Shown here piece after piece: positions 29,341 to 35,811 of a stretch of DNA of 64,000 bases. This stretch comes from Microcoleus sp. FACHB-831 (GTDB taxonomy: Bacteria; Cyanobacteriota; Cyanobacteriia; Cyanobacteriales; FACHB-T130): NCBI RefSeq assembly GCF_014695585.1, contig NZ_JACJON010000046.1:34801-98800 (forward strand). The letters run 5' to 3'. The notes under the pieces are model-generated. The model was not told where the DNA came from. It saw nothing but the letters and a program-made list of their open reading frames with translations, and did no database searches. Position 1 is the stretch's first letter; each line of letters starts with the position of its first letter. The translations under genes and the position numbers were made by a program.

Positions 29341-30303
29341 ATGCTTACCCGCCGTCAATTAGGGACTGTATTTACAGCAACTACATCAGTTATTTTGCTC
29401 AACTGGTTGTATTTGCTCGACATTCCGCCCAATTACCTGTTTAAACAAAGTTCAACCGCAAAAGCAAACGAACTGCTAAAGTCCGAGCCTCAAAAGGGTA
29501 GAGACGAGCTGGGTTCTCCCAAAGGTACGAGTGTAACTGGAGGGCAGGCGCGTCCCGAATCTAATAATGATGACAATCCGGGATCTCCTAAAGGCGGCAC
29601 AATAGGAAGTGGATCGCGGATGCGTTATGAGTCTGATGATGGTGTTGACGTTAGCCCACCCAGCAGCGGTATTGGCTCTCCGCAAAGAATTGTTCCACCG
29701 CTTCCCCGAAATGCAACACCTCGCCGGAAGGTAGCGCCCCGATGCCAAAATGATAGCCAGTCAGCGCCTGTATCCCTAACCTTGCTAGTTCCTGAGAAGC
29801 ACAGGGGATTGACTGCATCAGGTCGTCCTACGTTTGTCTGGTATTTGTCTGACGTTCCAGGAGTACCTATGAGGTTTAGCCTCACCGACCCAGAAGGAAA
29901 GACTACATTTATCGATCAAAAGATTGAGGCGCCCCAGGCTGGCATTAATAAGCTGGAAATGCCAAAAGATAAACCAGAACTGGTTTCAGGGCAGACATAC
30001 CGCTGGACGCTATCCTTGGTTTGTAATAAACGTCAGGCTTCTCCGAATGTAGCGCGAGCAACGATTAAGCGCGTAGACGCACCACAAAAACTCCAAGAAC
30101 AACTGGCAGGTAAGACTTTAGAGAGCGACAAGGCAATAATTTATGCTAGAGCAGGATACTGGTATGATGCCCTAGCAGCAAGTTTAGCGGCTAGAGCTGC
30201 TAACCCCAACGATGCCGCTGTTCGCGATGATTTCTTGTCCCTTCTAGATCAAGTAGGGCTGAATGAAATAACAAAGCAACAGCGATCGCAACTAACTAGG
30301 TAA
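29341..30303 (+). CDS. DUF928 protein
   Basis: A 320-residue protein with an N-terminal hydrophobic segment (about 8-28) that may be a signal anchor. A long low-complexity Gly/Ser/Pro-rich linker (about 45-135) precedes the DUF928 domain: SLTLLVPEKHRGLTASGRPTFVWYL, a beta-sandwich-like region, and a helical end (AGYWYDALAASLAARAANP). DUF928 proteins are known almost only from cyanobacteria and often sit near CHASE2 or CHAT proteins. It follows the CHASE2 cyclase on the same strand with 162 bp between. Function unknown; a link to extracytoplasmic sensing is inferred from context. Confidence 0.85.
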   Translation: MLTRRQLGTVFTATTSVILLNWLYLLDIPPNYLFKQSSTAKANELLKSEPQKGRDELGSPKGTSVTGGQARPESNNDDNPGSPKGGTIGSGSRMRYESDDGVDVSPPSSGIGSPQRIVPPLPRNATPRRKVAPRCQNDSQSAPVSLTLLVPEKHRGLTASGRPTFVWYLSDVPGVPMRFSLTDPEGKTTFIDQKIEAPQAGINKLEMPKDKPELVSGQTYRWTLSLVCNKRQASPNVARATIKRVDAPQKLQEQLAGKTLESDKAIIYARAGYWYDALAASLAARAANPNDAAVRDDFLSLLDQVGLNEITKQQRSQLTR

Positions 30304-30375
30304 ACAATACATCTCATTTATCAGTATTTAGCCCTTAGATATCCCTCCCATCGTTGTTAAAAAGAGGGAACAAAG

Positions 30376-30394
30376 CCCCCCTTTCTAAGGGGGG
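30376..30394 (+). terminator. CCCCCC/GGGGGG hairpin after the DUF928 gene
   Basis: Arms CCCCCCTT (30376-30383) and AAGGGGGG (30387-30394) around a 3-nt loop, followed by TTGGGGGGAT. Sequences of this form are abundant in cyanobacterial spacers. Here it sits between converging genes and may stop transcription of the DUF928 gene. Confidence 0.45.
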
Positions 30395-30465
30395 TTGGGG
30401 GGATCGAAGCCTTAACCGAAAAGTATTGATGAGGTAAAGCAAAAGCAAAAACAGTGTTTTTTCTT

Positions 30466-30852
30466 TTATACTTTTTGCTTCAAAAGAAATTCGCGCAGGC
30501 TCAACAAACTAACACTTTGAGCTAAATTTAGCGGCAGCATCGACACTCCTTCAAGGCGAGACTGCACCCAACTTTCTCCCCAATACCACTCGTGATAACC
30601 GTCAATACCCTGACTCAATAGCAGGCGCAGACAGTTAGACTCCGCTACTTCTACATGGTGTTGAATTGGAACTGCTCCAACCCAGTTTGTGAATGTCAAT
30701 CCTGAGTGCAACTGTTCGGGCATTCCAGGTGAAAAGCGCTGCGCCCACATCCACCGACTCAGCAGCGACGGACGCAGCAAACTGTCGCCGATGACAGCAG
30801 CCGATGCTTCTACTTCAATTCGGATATGGCTTTGTTGAAAAGTTCCTAACAT
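30466..30852 (-). CDS. Conserved cyanobacterial protein, possible SRPBCC-like fold
   Basis: A 128-residue cytoplasmic protein without signal peptide. The sequence begins with a beta strand (IRIEVEASA), then LLRPSLLSRWMWAQRFSPGMPEQL, and ends with GIDGYHEWYWGESWVQSRLEGVSMLPLNLAQSVSLLSLREFL. The strand-helix-strands-long-helix order and the size are compatible with a START/SRPBCC ligand-binding fold, and I recall similar proteins being conserved across cyanobacteria. No catalytic motif is evident. It is convergent with the DUF928 gene and divergent from the slipin gene. Confidence 0.65.
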   Translation of the reverse strand: MLGTFQQSHIRIEVEASAAVIGDSLLRPSLLSRWMWAQRFSPGMPEQLHSGLTFTNWVGAVPIQHHVEVAESNCLRLLLSQGIDGYHEWYWGESWVQSRLEGVSMLPLNLAQSVSLLSLREFLLKQKV

Positions 30853-31039
30853 TTGTTAATAGGGTGTTACAAGCGAGCAAGTAGTATTGATATTGCAATG
30901 GAATCGCTACCCTATGTGTAGCACATTAAAAAAGGCTGAAAGGCGCGATCGCGTTTTTCTCATATGCAGGGCGATCGCGATCGCTGCCCATCTGTAGCCA
31001 CGACTAGAATAGATATAGGCAAAATTAGCCCGCTTGCAT

Positions 31040-31924
31040 ATGGAAACTATTCTAGGCACGATTTTAGCTATAGCTCTATTTCTAGGAGCTTCAGGACTCA
31101 AACTAGATCGGGAATATGAACGCGGCGTCATCTTCCGACTTGGCAGAACCAAAGGTGTCATGGGGCCGGGGATGTATTGGATTGTACCTTGGATGGATCA
31201 AAAAACCCAGGTTGATATCCGCACCAAAACTGTCAATATCGAACCCCAAGAAACCGTTACGGCTGACAGCGTAACAATAAAAGTCAACGCCGTTCTTTAT
31301 TACCGAATTATTGACCCTGCCAAGGCAATTATTAAGGTCGAAAATTACAATCTTGCTGTCTATCAAGCCGCGCTAACGACCTTAAGAAATGTAGTTGGCC
31401 AAAATATTTTGGATGATGTTCTACAAAACCGGGATAAAATCAACAACAAAGTCCAAGAAATCGTTGATGAAATCACAGAACCTTGGGGCGTTGTAATTGA
31501 AAGGGTGGAAATGAAAGATGTGGAAATTCCACCTTCTATGCAGCGGGCAATGGCGAAGGAAGCAGAAGCAATTAGGGAAAAACGCGCCCGTATAATTAAA
31601 GCGGCTGCGGAACAAGAAGCATCAATTAAGTTAGCAGAAGCTTCTCAAGTGATTATGCAAAACCCAGCCGCATTAGAATTGCGGCGTCTGCAAATGCTGA
31701 CAGAAATCGGGGCTGAAAATAACACTACGACAGTGATTATGATGCCGTCCGATATTATTCATGCGGCTAAAAGTTTGCCAGGTGCGATCGCCAATGTCAT
31801 TACCAATGGAAATCAAGTAACAGCATTGCCGAATGGTAATCAAGCCGCGCCGCTTCCTTTCCAGCCAGAGGTATTTCTTAGCGGGAAGCCAGTTGAGGAT
31901 GACGCCCCCTTAGACCAGTCATAA
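31040..31924 (+). CDS. Slipin (SPFH/band 7, stomatin-like) membrane protein
   Basis: A 294-residue protein. It has an N-terminal membrane segment (about 2-20), then an SPFH domain with the typical slipin sequence REYERGVIFRLGR, GPGMYWIVP and YYRIIDPAKAI. A charged coiled-coil (EKRARIIKAAAEQEAS) and a C-terminal tail with Asn/Pro-rich repeats follow. Such proteins form oligomeric microdomain scaffolds in membranes. The ATG at 31040 is preferred over the in-frame TTG at 31034. Its 3' end overlaps the convergent hydroxylase gene by 47 bp. No NfeD partner gene is adjacent. Confidence 0.9.
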   Translation: METILGTILAIALFLGASGLKLDREYERGVIFRLGRTKGVMGPGMYWIVPWMDQKTQVDIRTKTVNIEPQETVTADSVTIKVNAVLYYRIIDPAKAIIKVENYNLAVYQAALTTLRNVVGQNILDDVLQNRDKINNKVQEIVDEITEPWGVVIERVEMKDVEIPPSMQRAMAKEAEAIREKRARIIKAAAEQEASIKLAEASQVIMQNPAALELRRLQMLTEIGAENNTTTVIMMPSDIIHAAKSLPGAIANVITNGNQVTALPNGNQAAPLPFQPEVFLSGKPVEDDAPLDQS

Positions 31925-33164
31925 GCTGCAAAGCATAAGTCTTAAACGGACGAATTCCATTTAGCATTATTAAACCCAAGCGGCGAATTGCTACCAAGGG
32001 CAACCAATTATTAGAAAACATCCGATCTAAGAAATCGGTGAAACCGAGAATCGTTAGGTTCTCGGTTTTTCGCCAACGTTCGTAGCGTTTGAGGACGCGC
32101 AAATCGCCGATATCTTCACGGCTATTGTGGGCAGATTGCAAAACTTGAGCCAAAGCAGCTGCATCTCGGATGCCCAGGTTCATTCCTTGTCCGGCAACGG
32201 GATGACAACAGTGGGCAGCATCGCCAATTAGGGCTAGTCGAGGTTGAGTGTAGCGATCGCTCTGCATTAACTGTACTGGAAACAGATAGCGATCGCCCAC
32301 CAGTTCCAAACGCCCCAGCTTTCCCGCCGTGCGCCGTTCCAACTCTGCCAAAAATTCTTCTTTGTCCAGTTCCTTCAAGGCTTTCGCTTCCGCGTGCGGT
32401 GCAGTCCACACAACCTGACACCTATTTCCCGGTAGAGGCAGAACCCCCATCGGACCGCTAGGCCAAAAACGCTCGTAGGCGATATTATTGTGCGAGTATT
32501 CTGGTTTAATTGTTGCAACTACGCAAGATTGCCAGTAAGGCCAGCCTTGGGTGCCGATACCAGCAGCAGTGCGAATGGGAGACTTTGCACCATCTGCCGC
32601 CACCAGCAAGCGAGTGCGAATTTTAGATTTTAGATTTGGGATTTTGGATTGGGGAATCTCCCCTTTCACCATAATTTCTAATTCAACAGCGTCCGCTTGA
32701 TAGTCAGCACTAATTACTTCTGCGGGACACAGCCAATGCACGTTCGGGCAATCTTGCAAGCACTCTTGCAAAGCTGTCAGCAACACTCGATGTTCCGCTC
32801 CATATCCAAGTCCATCTGTGCCTAAATCCGGGGGGTGGAATTGCACCACTCCGGGATAGTCAGCGTCAGACAGGCTAATTTGTCCGAATGTAGCGATTTG
32901 CGGTAATATTTTGTCCCAGATGCCGATTCCTTCAAAGATACGCCCGGACATCACGGAAATAGCATAAGCTCGGCCTATAGCAGCGGCAGCAGACTGGGGC
33001 GATCGCTCAATTAATACTACGCTCAACCCGGAATCTTTCAAAGCAGCCGCGAGAGTTGCCCCGACAATGCCACCGCCCACAATTGCTAGATCGTAGTCAA
33101 AATCTTGCTGGTGTGTGGGTGTCTCCGCTGTCAAACTTGGTTGAGTTATCTGTTCCAGCGCCAT
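31878..33164 (-). CDS. UbiH/COQ6-family FAD-dependent hydroxylase
   Basis: A flavoprotein monooxygenase of 428 residues. The N-terminal dinucleotide fold DLAIVGGGIVGATLA, the NAD(P)H/FAD motif RLLVAADGAKSP and the second FAD motif LIGDAAHCCHPVAGQGMNLG are all present. The family hydroxylates aromatic rings of quinone precursors; a role in plastoquinone or related prenylquinone metabolism is inferred. A five-unit heptanucleotide repeat (32620-32654) lies in frame and encodes a Ser/Lys/Ile-rich insert (about residues 178-190) in a variable loop just before the RLLVAADG motif. The ATG at 33164 is chosen; one at 33173 is possible. It overlaps the 3' end of the slipin gene. Confidence 0.88.
   Translation of the reverse strand: MALEQITQPSLTAETPTHQQDFDYDLAIVGGGIVGATLAAALKDSGLSVVLIERSPQSAAAAIGRAYAISVMSGRIFEGIGIWDKILPQIATFGQISLSDADYPGVVQFHPPDLGTDGLGYGAEHRVLLTALQECLQDCPNVHWLCPAEVISADYQADAVELEIMVKGEIPQSKIPNLKSKIRTRLLVAADGAKSPIRTAAGIGTQGWPYWQSCVVATIKPEYSHNNIAYERFWPSGPMGVLPLPGNRCQVVWTAPHAEAKALKELDKEEFLAELERRTAGKLGRLELVGDRYLFPVQLMQSDRYTQPRLALIGDAAHCCHPVAGQGMNLGIRDAAALAQVLQSAHNSREDIGDLRVLKRYERWRKTENLTILGFTDFLDRMFSNNWLPLVAIRRLGLIMLNGIRPFKTYALQLMTGLRGRHPQLASR
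32620..32654. repeat. Heptanucleotide repeat inside a coding sequence
   Basis: Five consecutive 7-bp units on the plus strand: ATTTTAG, ATTTTAG, ATTTGGG, ATTTTGG, ATTGGGG. The pattern is like the short tandemly repeated repetitive (STRR) sequences of filamentous cyanobacteria, normally intergenic. Here it is read through on the minus strand as part of the hydroxylase. Confidence 0.7.
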
Positions 33165-33562
33165 TGTTAACAAAATTTATCAAAACAAGAGAAATATTTA
33201 CTCTATTTTATTCTGACGCGAACATCTGGGTTGATCAAGTTGACATTAGCGGTGCATTACAAATCAAACACTACTGTTAACTGCACGTTGATGTAATTTT
33301 CCCCGAGTTTGCCAACGTAAAGCAGTGTAGCGGCGCGATCGCGTGGAGTCTCTGATGCTCTTAGAATATCACCCTGCACGATCTCCCCCATTACGTTTTG
33401 ACCCGGAGCAGTTGCTCCGGGTCAAGACGATGCTCACAATTGCAGGCGAGTGCTTTAGGATGGGTAATCAGCAGATTTAATGTCACCCCTACTAATTGCA
33501 TTGCAATCTAGAAGGGGATTTTTTACGAGAAAGCTTCCTCCAAACACTCCCATACATTTGTC
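33165..33562. other. Spacer with a 17-bp inverted repeat
   Basis: 398 bp between the hydroxylase start and the carotenoid protein stop. It contains the inverted repeat 33394-33410/33413-33429 (core TGACCCGGAGCA, one mismatch, 2-nt spacer). The hydroxylase promoter must lie near its left end. No gene seen. Confidence 0.45.
33394..33429. repeat. GC-rich inverted repeat
   Basis: Arms of 17 bp with one mismatch and a 2-nt centre, giving a very stable hairpin or cruciform. It is about 130 bp beyond the stop of the carotenoid protein gene on the minus strand and might terminate it, but no T-run follows. Confidence 0.5.
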
Positions 33563-34039
33563 CTATACAGGAGCGCCTTGCTGAGGGTGGCTCCCCATTT
33601 GAGCCGCCGCCGCACGGGCGAAACTCACCCGGTTTTCAAAGTCGAGTTGCTTGACTTGAGCTACAAACTGGTCTGTTTCAGAGGGCAGTTTATAGTCAGC
33701 GGGCATACCAATGATGCGACCGTCTTCCATGCCTTGTGCTAAACGCAACCACACATCCATCTTGGCGCTAGGGCTTAAAGCACCATAAGAACGGCTAATT
33801 TCATTATCTACTCGTCCAGCTATGTCGCGCTGTGCTTGCAGTTGTTGGTCGTGGGGTAGTGCTTCAATGCTGTGATAGAAGGCTTCAGCAATGTCTTGGG
33901 AAGCAGGTGCGTTTGCTGGGTTAAGACCTTCTTTGAGGTCGAGGTAGCCGAACCATAGCAAGGCGAGTTGAGTATCGACATCGAAGCGCCCAAGGGCTTC
34001 AACTACTTGCAGAATGTTTTTATCTGTCGTAACTGTCAT
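33563..34039 (-). CDS. Helical carotenoid protein (OCP N-terminal domain homolog)
   Basis: A 158-residue all-helical protein that matches only the N-terminal domain of the orange carotenoid protein (OCP). Carotenoid-contact residues align: Trp29 and Tyr32 in LLWFGYLD with OCP Trp41/Tyr44, and Trp97 in VWLRL with OCP Trp110. Arg142 (FARAAAAQMGS) matches OCP Arg155. The C-terminal NTF2-like domain and linker are absent, so this is a helical carotenoid protein. Members known biochemically bind canthaxanthin-like carotenoids and quench singlet oxygen or phycobilisomes. The ATG at 34039 with GGAG ten bases before it is chosen; the in-frame TTG at 34051 overlaps that site. No OCP or C-terminal-domain partner is adjacent. 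Confidence 0.9.
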   Translation of the reverse strand: MTVTTDKNILQVVEALGRFDVDTQLALLWFGYLDLKEGLNPANAPASQDIAEAFYHSIEALPHDQQLQAQRDIAGRVDNEISRSYGALSPSAKMDVWLRLAQGMEDGRIIGMPADYKLPSETDQFVAQVKQLDFENRVSFARAAAAQMGSHPQQGAPV

Positions 34040-34479
34040 AGATTTCTCCAATTGCTTTATTTACAGATTGAGGTTTTAAACCAGTCAAGGCAACTTTGTA
34101 TCGCCTTCACTATTAAGTTTTAATAAGCTGGCAAGTATTATTACCCCTGCTGAAGACAGATATGGGGATCGGTACTATTGATGGATGTAGATAGTAAAGA
34201 TTTGCTACAACTGCACTCAGAAAAGCGATCGCTCGTTGGTTGCTGTAATTCAAGCGGCTATAGGTTTTCAATAAAAATGCAGAACCCCGCTAGCAGCATT
34301 AGCGGGGTTCATAAGTTATGGCGTTGTATTGTTTGCAAAGAGAATTATTTAATAAATTATCTCGGCATTGGCATTGGCTATAGTCTAGCCATCAAGGCGA
34401 TCGCTACTTCTCAAGTACATGGAAATTAGCCGATTAATTCTCAATTAACTGCTGAGATGAAGAGCAATGGTCTTCTAAG
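34040..34479. other. Spacer between the carotenoid protein gene and exbD
   Basis: 440 bp containing the HCP promoter at its left end and the exbBD terminator at 34282-34310. A plus-strand frame at 34178-34429 crosses the terminator hairpin and has no coding character, so it is not called. Confidence 0.5.
34282..34310 (-). terminator. Terminator of the exbB-exbD operon
   Basis: A perfect 11-bp stem (GAACCCCGCTA, 34282-34292, with TAGCGGGGTTC, 34300-34310) and 7-nt loop. Read on the minus strand it is followed within four bases by a T-run (plus-strand AAAAA at 34273-34277). It lies about 170 bp after the exbD stop. Confidence 0.65.
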
Positions 34480-34881
34480 TTAACGTTTCTGGGCAGCGAT
34501 CGCCAACTTTGCTCCTTTAATTTGACGCACGCGATCCATCACCTCAACCACTTGCCCGTGATTCACCCCTTTATCTGCATTCAGCACTACGAGCGCTTCT
34601 TGATTAGGCTGGAGCAACTGACGCACGCCTGCTTCCAGCGCGTCTAGCTCAATTGGCTGGCGATTGAGGGCTAACCGTCCCTGCTGGTCAATCGTCACCG
34701 TAATTTGCGCTGGCGGCTGAGTTTGGACAGTCGATGCTTGCGGCAAATTGACGGCTAATCCCTCCGAGCGAGACAAATAAAGGGATGACATGATGAAGAA
34801 AGTCAAAATGGCGAAGATCACATCGATCATCGGCACTATATTTATCTGGGGCGGTATATCTGGCTCATCGGGTAGACGCAT
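34480..34881 (-). CDS. exbD: ExbD/TolR-family biopolymer transport protein
   Basis: A 133-residue inner-membrane protein with a short cytoplasmic head, one transmembrane helix (INIVPMIDVIFAILTFFIMSS) and a periplasmic domain. The Asp inside the helix (PMIDVIF) is the conserved proton-carrying residue. It works with ExbB to couple proton flow to TonB. The ATG at 34881 is preferred over 34899 because AAAGAGGA lies nine bases before it; its start then overlaps the exbB end by 17 bp, so the two are translationally coupled. The gene is divergent from tonB. Confidence 0.92.
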   Translation of the reverse strand: MRLPDEPDIPPQINIVPMIDVIFAILTFFIMSSLYLSRSEGLAVNLPQASTVQTQPPAQITVTIDQQGRLALNRQPIELDALEAGVRQLLQPNQEALVVLNADKGVNHGQVVEVMDRVRQIKGAKLAIAAQKR

Positions 34882-35512
34882 GGCGCGATCCTCTTTCATA
34901 ACGACGGCGGTAGAGCAATTCTAGCTGACCGCTGTACTCTTGAATCAGTGCTATTTGACGCAGATAGAATCCTCGAAAAGCATTAGAAAAAAACAAAACA
35001 AACATAGCAACAACTAAGCCCGAGGCTGTGGAAACCAATGCCTCACTAATCCCTGCTGTCACTCCTGTGGTTTTGGTACTCCCCGCATCGCCCAATGTCA
35101 GTGAGGCAAACGAGTTAATCAACCCCAAAACTGTCCCCAGCAAACCCAGAAGGGGTGAAAGACTAACGATAGTGTCAAACACAACGTTAAATCTTTTCAG
35201 CACAGGAATCTCTGCTTGAGCTTCACTTTCGAGAGCCAAACGGAATTCCTCTGGATTGGGATCTTCCAGTTCTAAAGCCGCTAAAAAGATGCGCGCAATA
35301 GGCAAATCGGCATTAGCTTGTAGCTTTTTCAGCGCTACGTCCGGATTCTGCTGATATGCAGATAGCGCATCTCGCACTACACGACGTTGCCGTTGAGTAA
35401 CACGAAACCAAAAAGCTATACGCTCTGCAATGAGGGCTGTCCCTACTACGGAAAATGCCAGCAGCGGCCACATTACCACGCCGCCTGCAATAAAAAGCTC
35501 AGTAATTCCCAT
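34865..35512 (-). CDS. exbB: ExbB/TolQ-family (MotA/TolQ/ExbB) proton channel protein
   Basis: A 215-residue protein with three transmembrane helices: near the N-terminus (ELFIAGGVVMWPLLAFSVV), and two after the large cytoplasmic loop (VSLSPLLGLLGTVLGLINSF and EALVSTASGLVVAMFVLFF). The segment LLGLLGTVLG and the Thr in ALVSTASGL are family signatures. With ExbD it forms the motor that energises TonB. It is the first gene of the minus-strand exbB-exbD pair, about 300 bp from the divergent tonB start. Confidence 0.92.
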   Translation of the reverse strand: MGITELFIAGGVVMWPLLAFSVVGTALIAERIAFWFRVTQRQRRVVRDALSAYQQNPDVALKKLQANADLPIARIFLAALELEDPNPEEFRLALESEAQAEIPVLKRFNVVFDTIVSLSPLLGLLGTVLGLINSFASLTLGDAGSTKTTGVTAGISEALVSTASGLVVAMFVLFFSNAFRGFYLRQIALIQEYSGQLELLYRRRYERGSRHASTR

Positions 35513-35748
35513 GTACTTTTCTAGGGCAATTTAGAAGGCAAAGGAAGCTTACCAGATTGCTCTGCGGCAAAGCTGATATAACTTCTCTTGTGAAATTAAA
35601 CCTAATGCAAATTCCTGTCAAGTATTTTATTACTACATAACCGTAATATTTATTTACAATAAAAACTTTGTACTTTGAAGTGCGGCGAACCGTGCTGTTG
35701 AGGCTTTGGCTGTAGAAATGCATTAATACAGGGATTGAGTTTTTTTAC

Positions 35749-35777
35749 TTGACATTTGCTCCTAACAGCCGTAAGTT
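35749..35777 (+). promoter_or_regulatory. Candidate sigma-70 promoter for tonB
   Basis: A consensus -35 box TTGACA (35749-35754) is followed after 17 bp by TAAGTT (35772-35777), a weaker -10. The next 15-bp palindrome lies where the transcript would begin. Confidence 0.4.
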
Positions 35778-35789
35778 TACTCAAGCAGA

Positions 35790-35804
35790 TGCTAATCATT
35801 GGCA
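35790..35804. promoter_or_regulatory. Candidate operator palindrome in front of tonB
   Basis: TGCTAATCATTGGCA is a near-perfect palindrome (12 of 15 positions symmetrical). Its centre TAATCATT matches part of the classic Fur box. It lies 12 bp downstream of the proposed -10 and 7 bp before the tonB ATG, a position where a bound repressor would block transcription. Regulation of tonB by Fur is known in other cyanobacteria; binding here is inference. Confidence 0.4.
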
Positions 35805-35811
35805 ATAAGGT

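Noticed and set aside
34178..34429. 83-codon plus-strand frame between the carotenoid protein and exbD genes
   Set aside because: It runs across the strong terminator hairpin at 34282-34310 and has no coding character.
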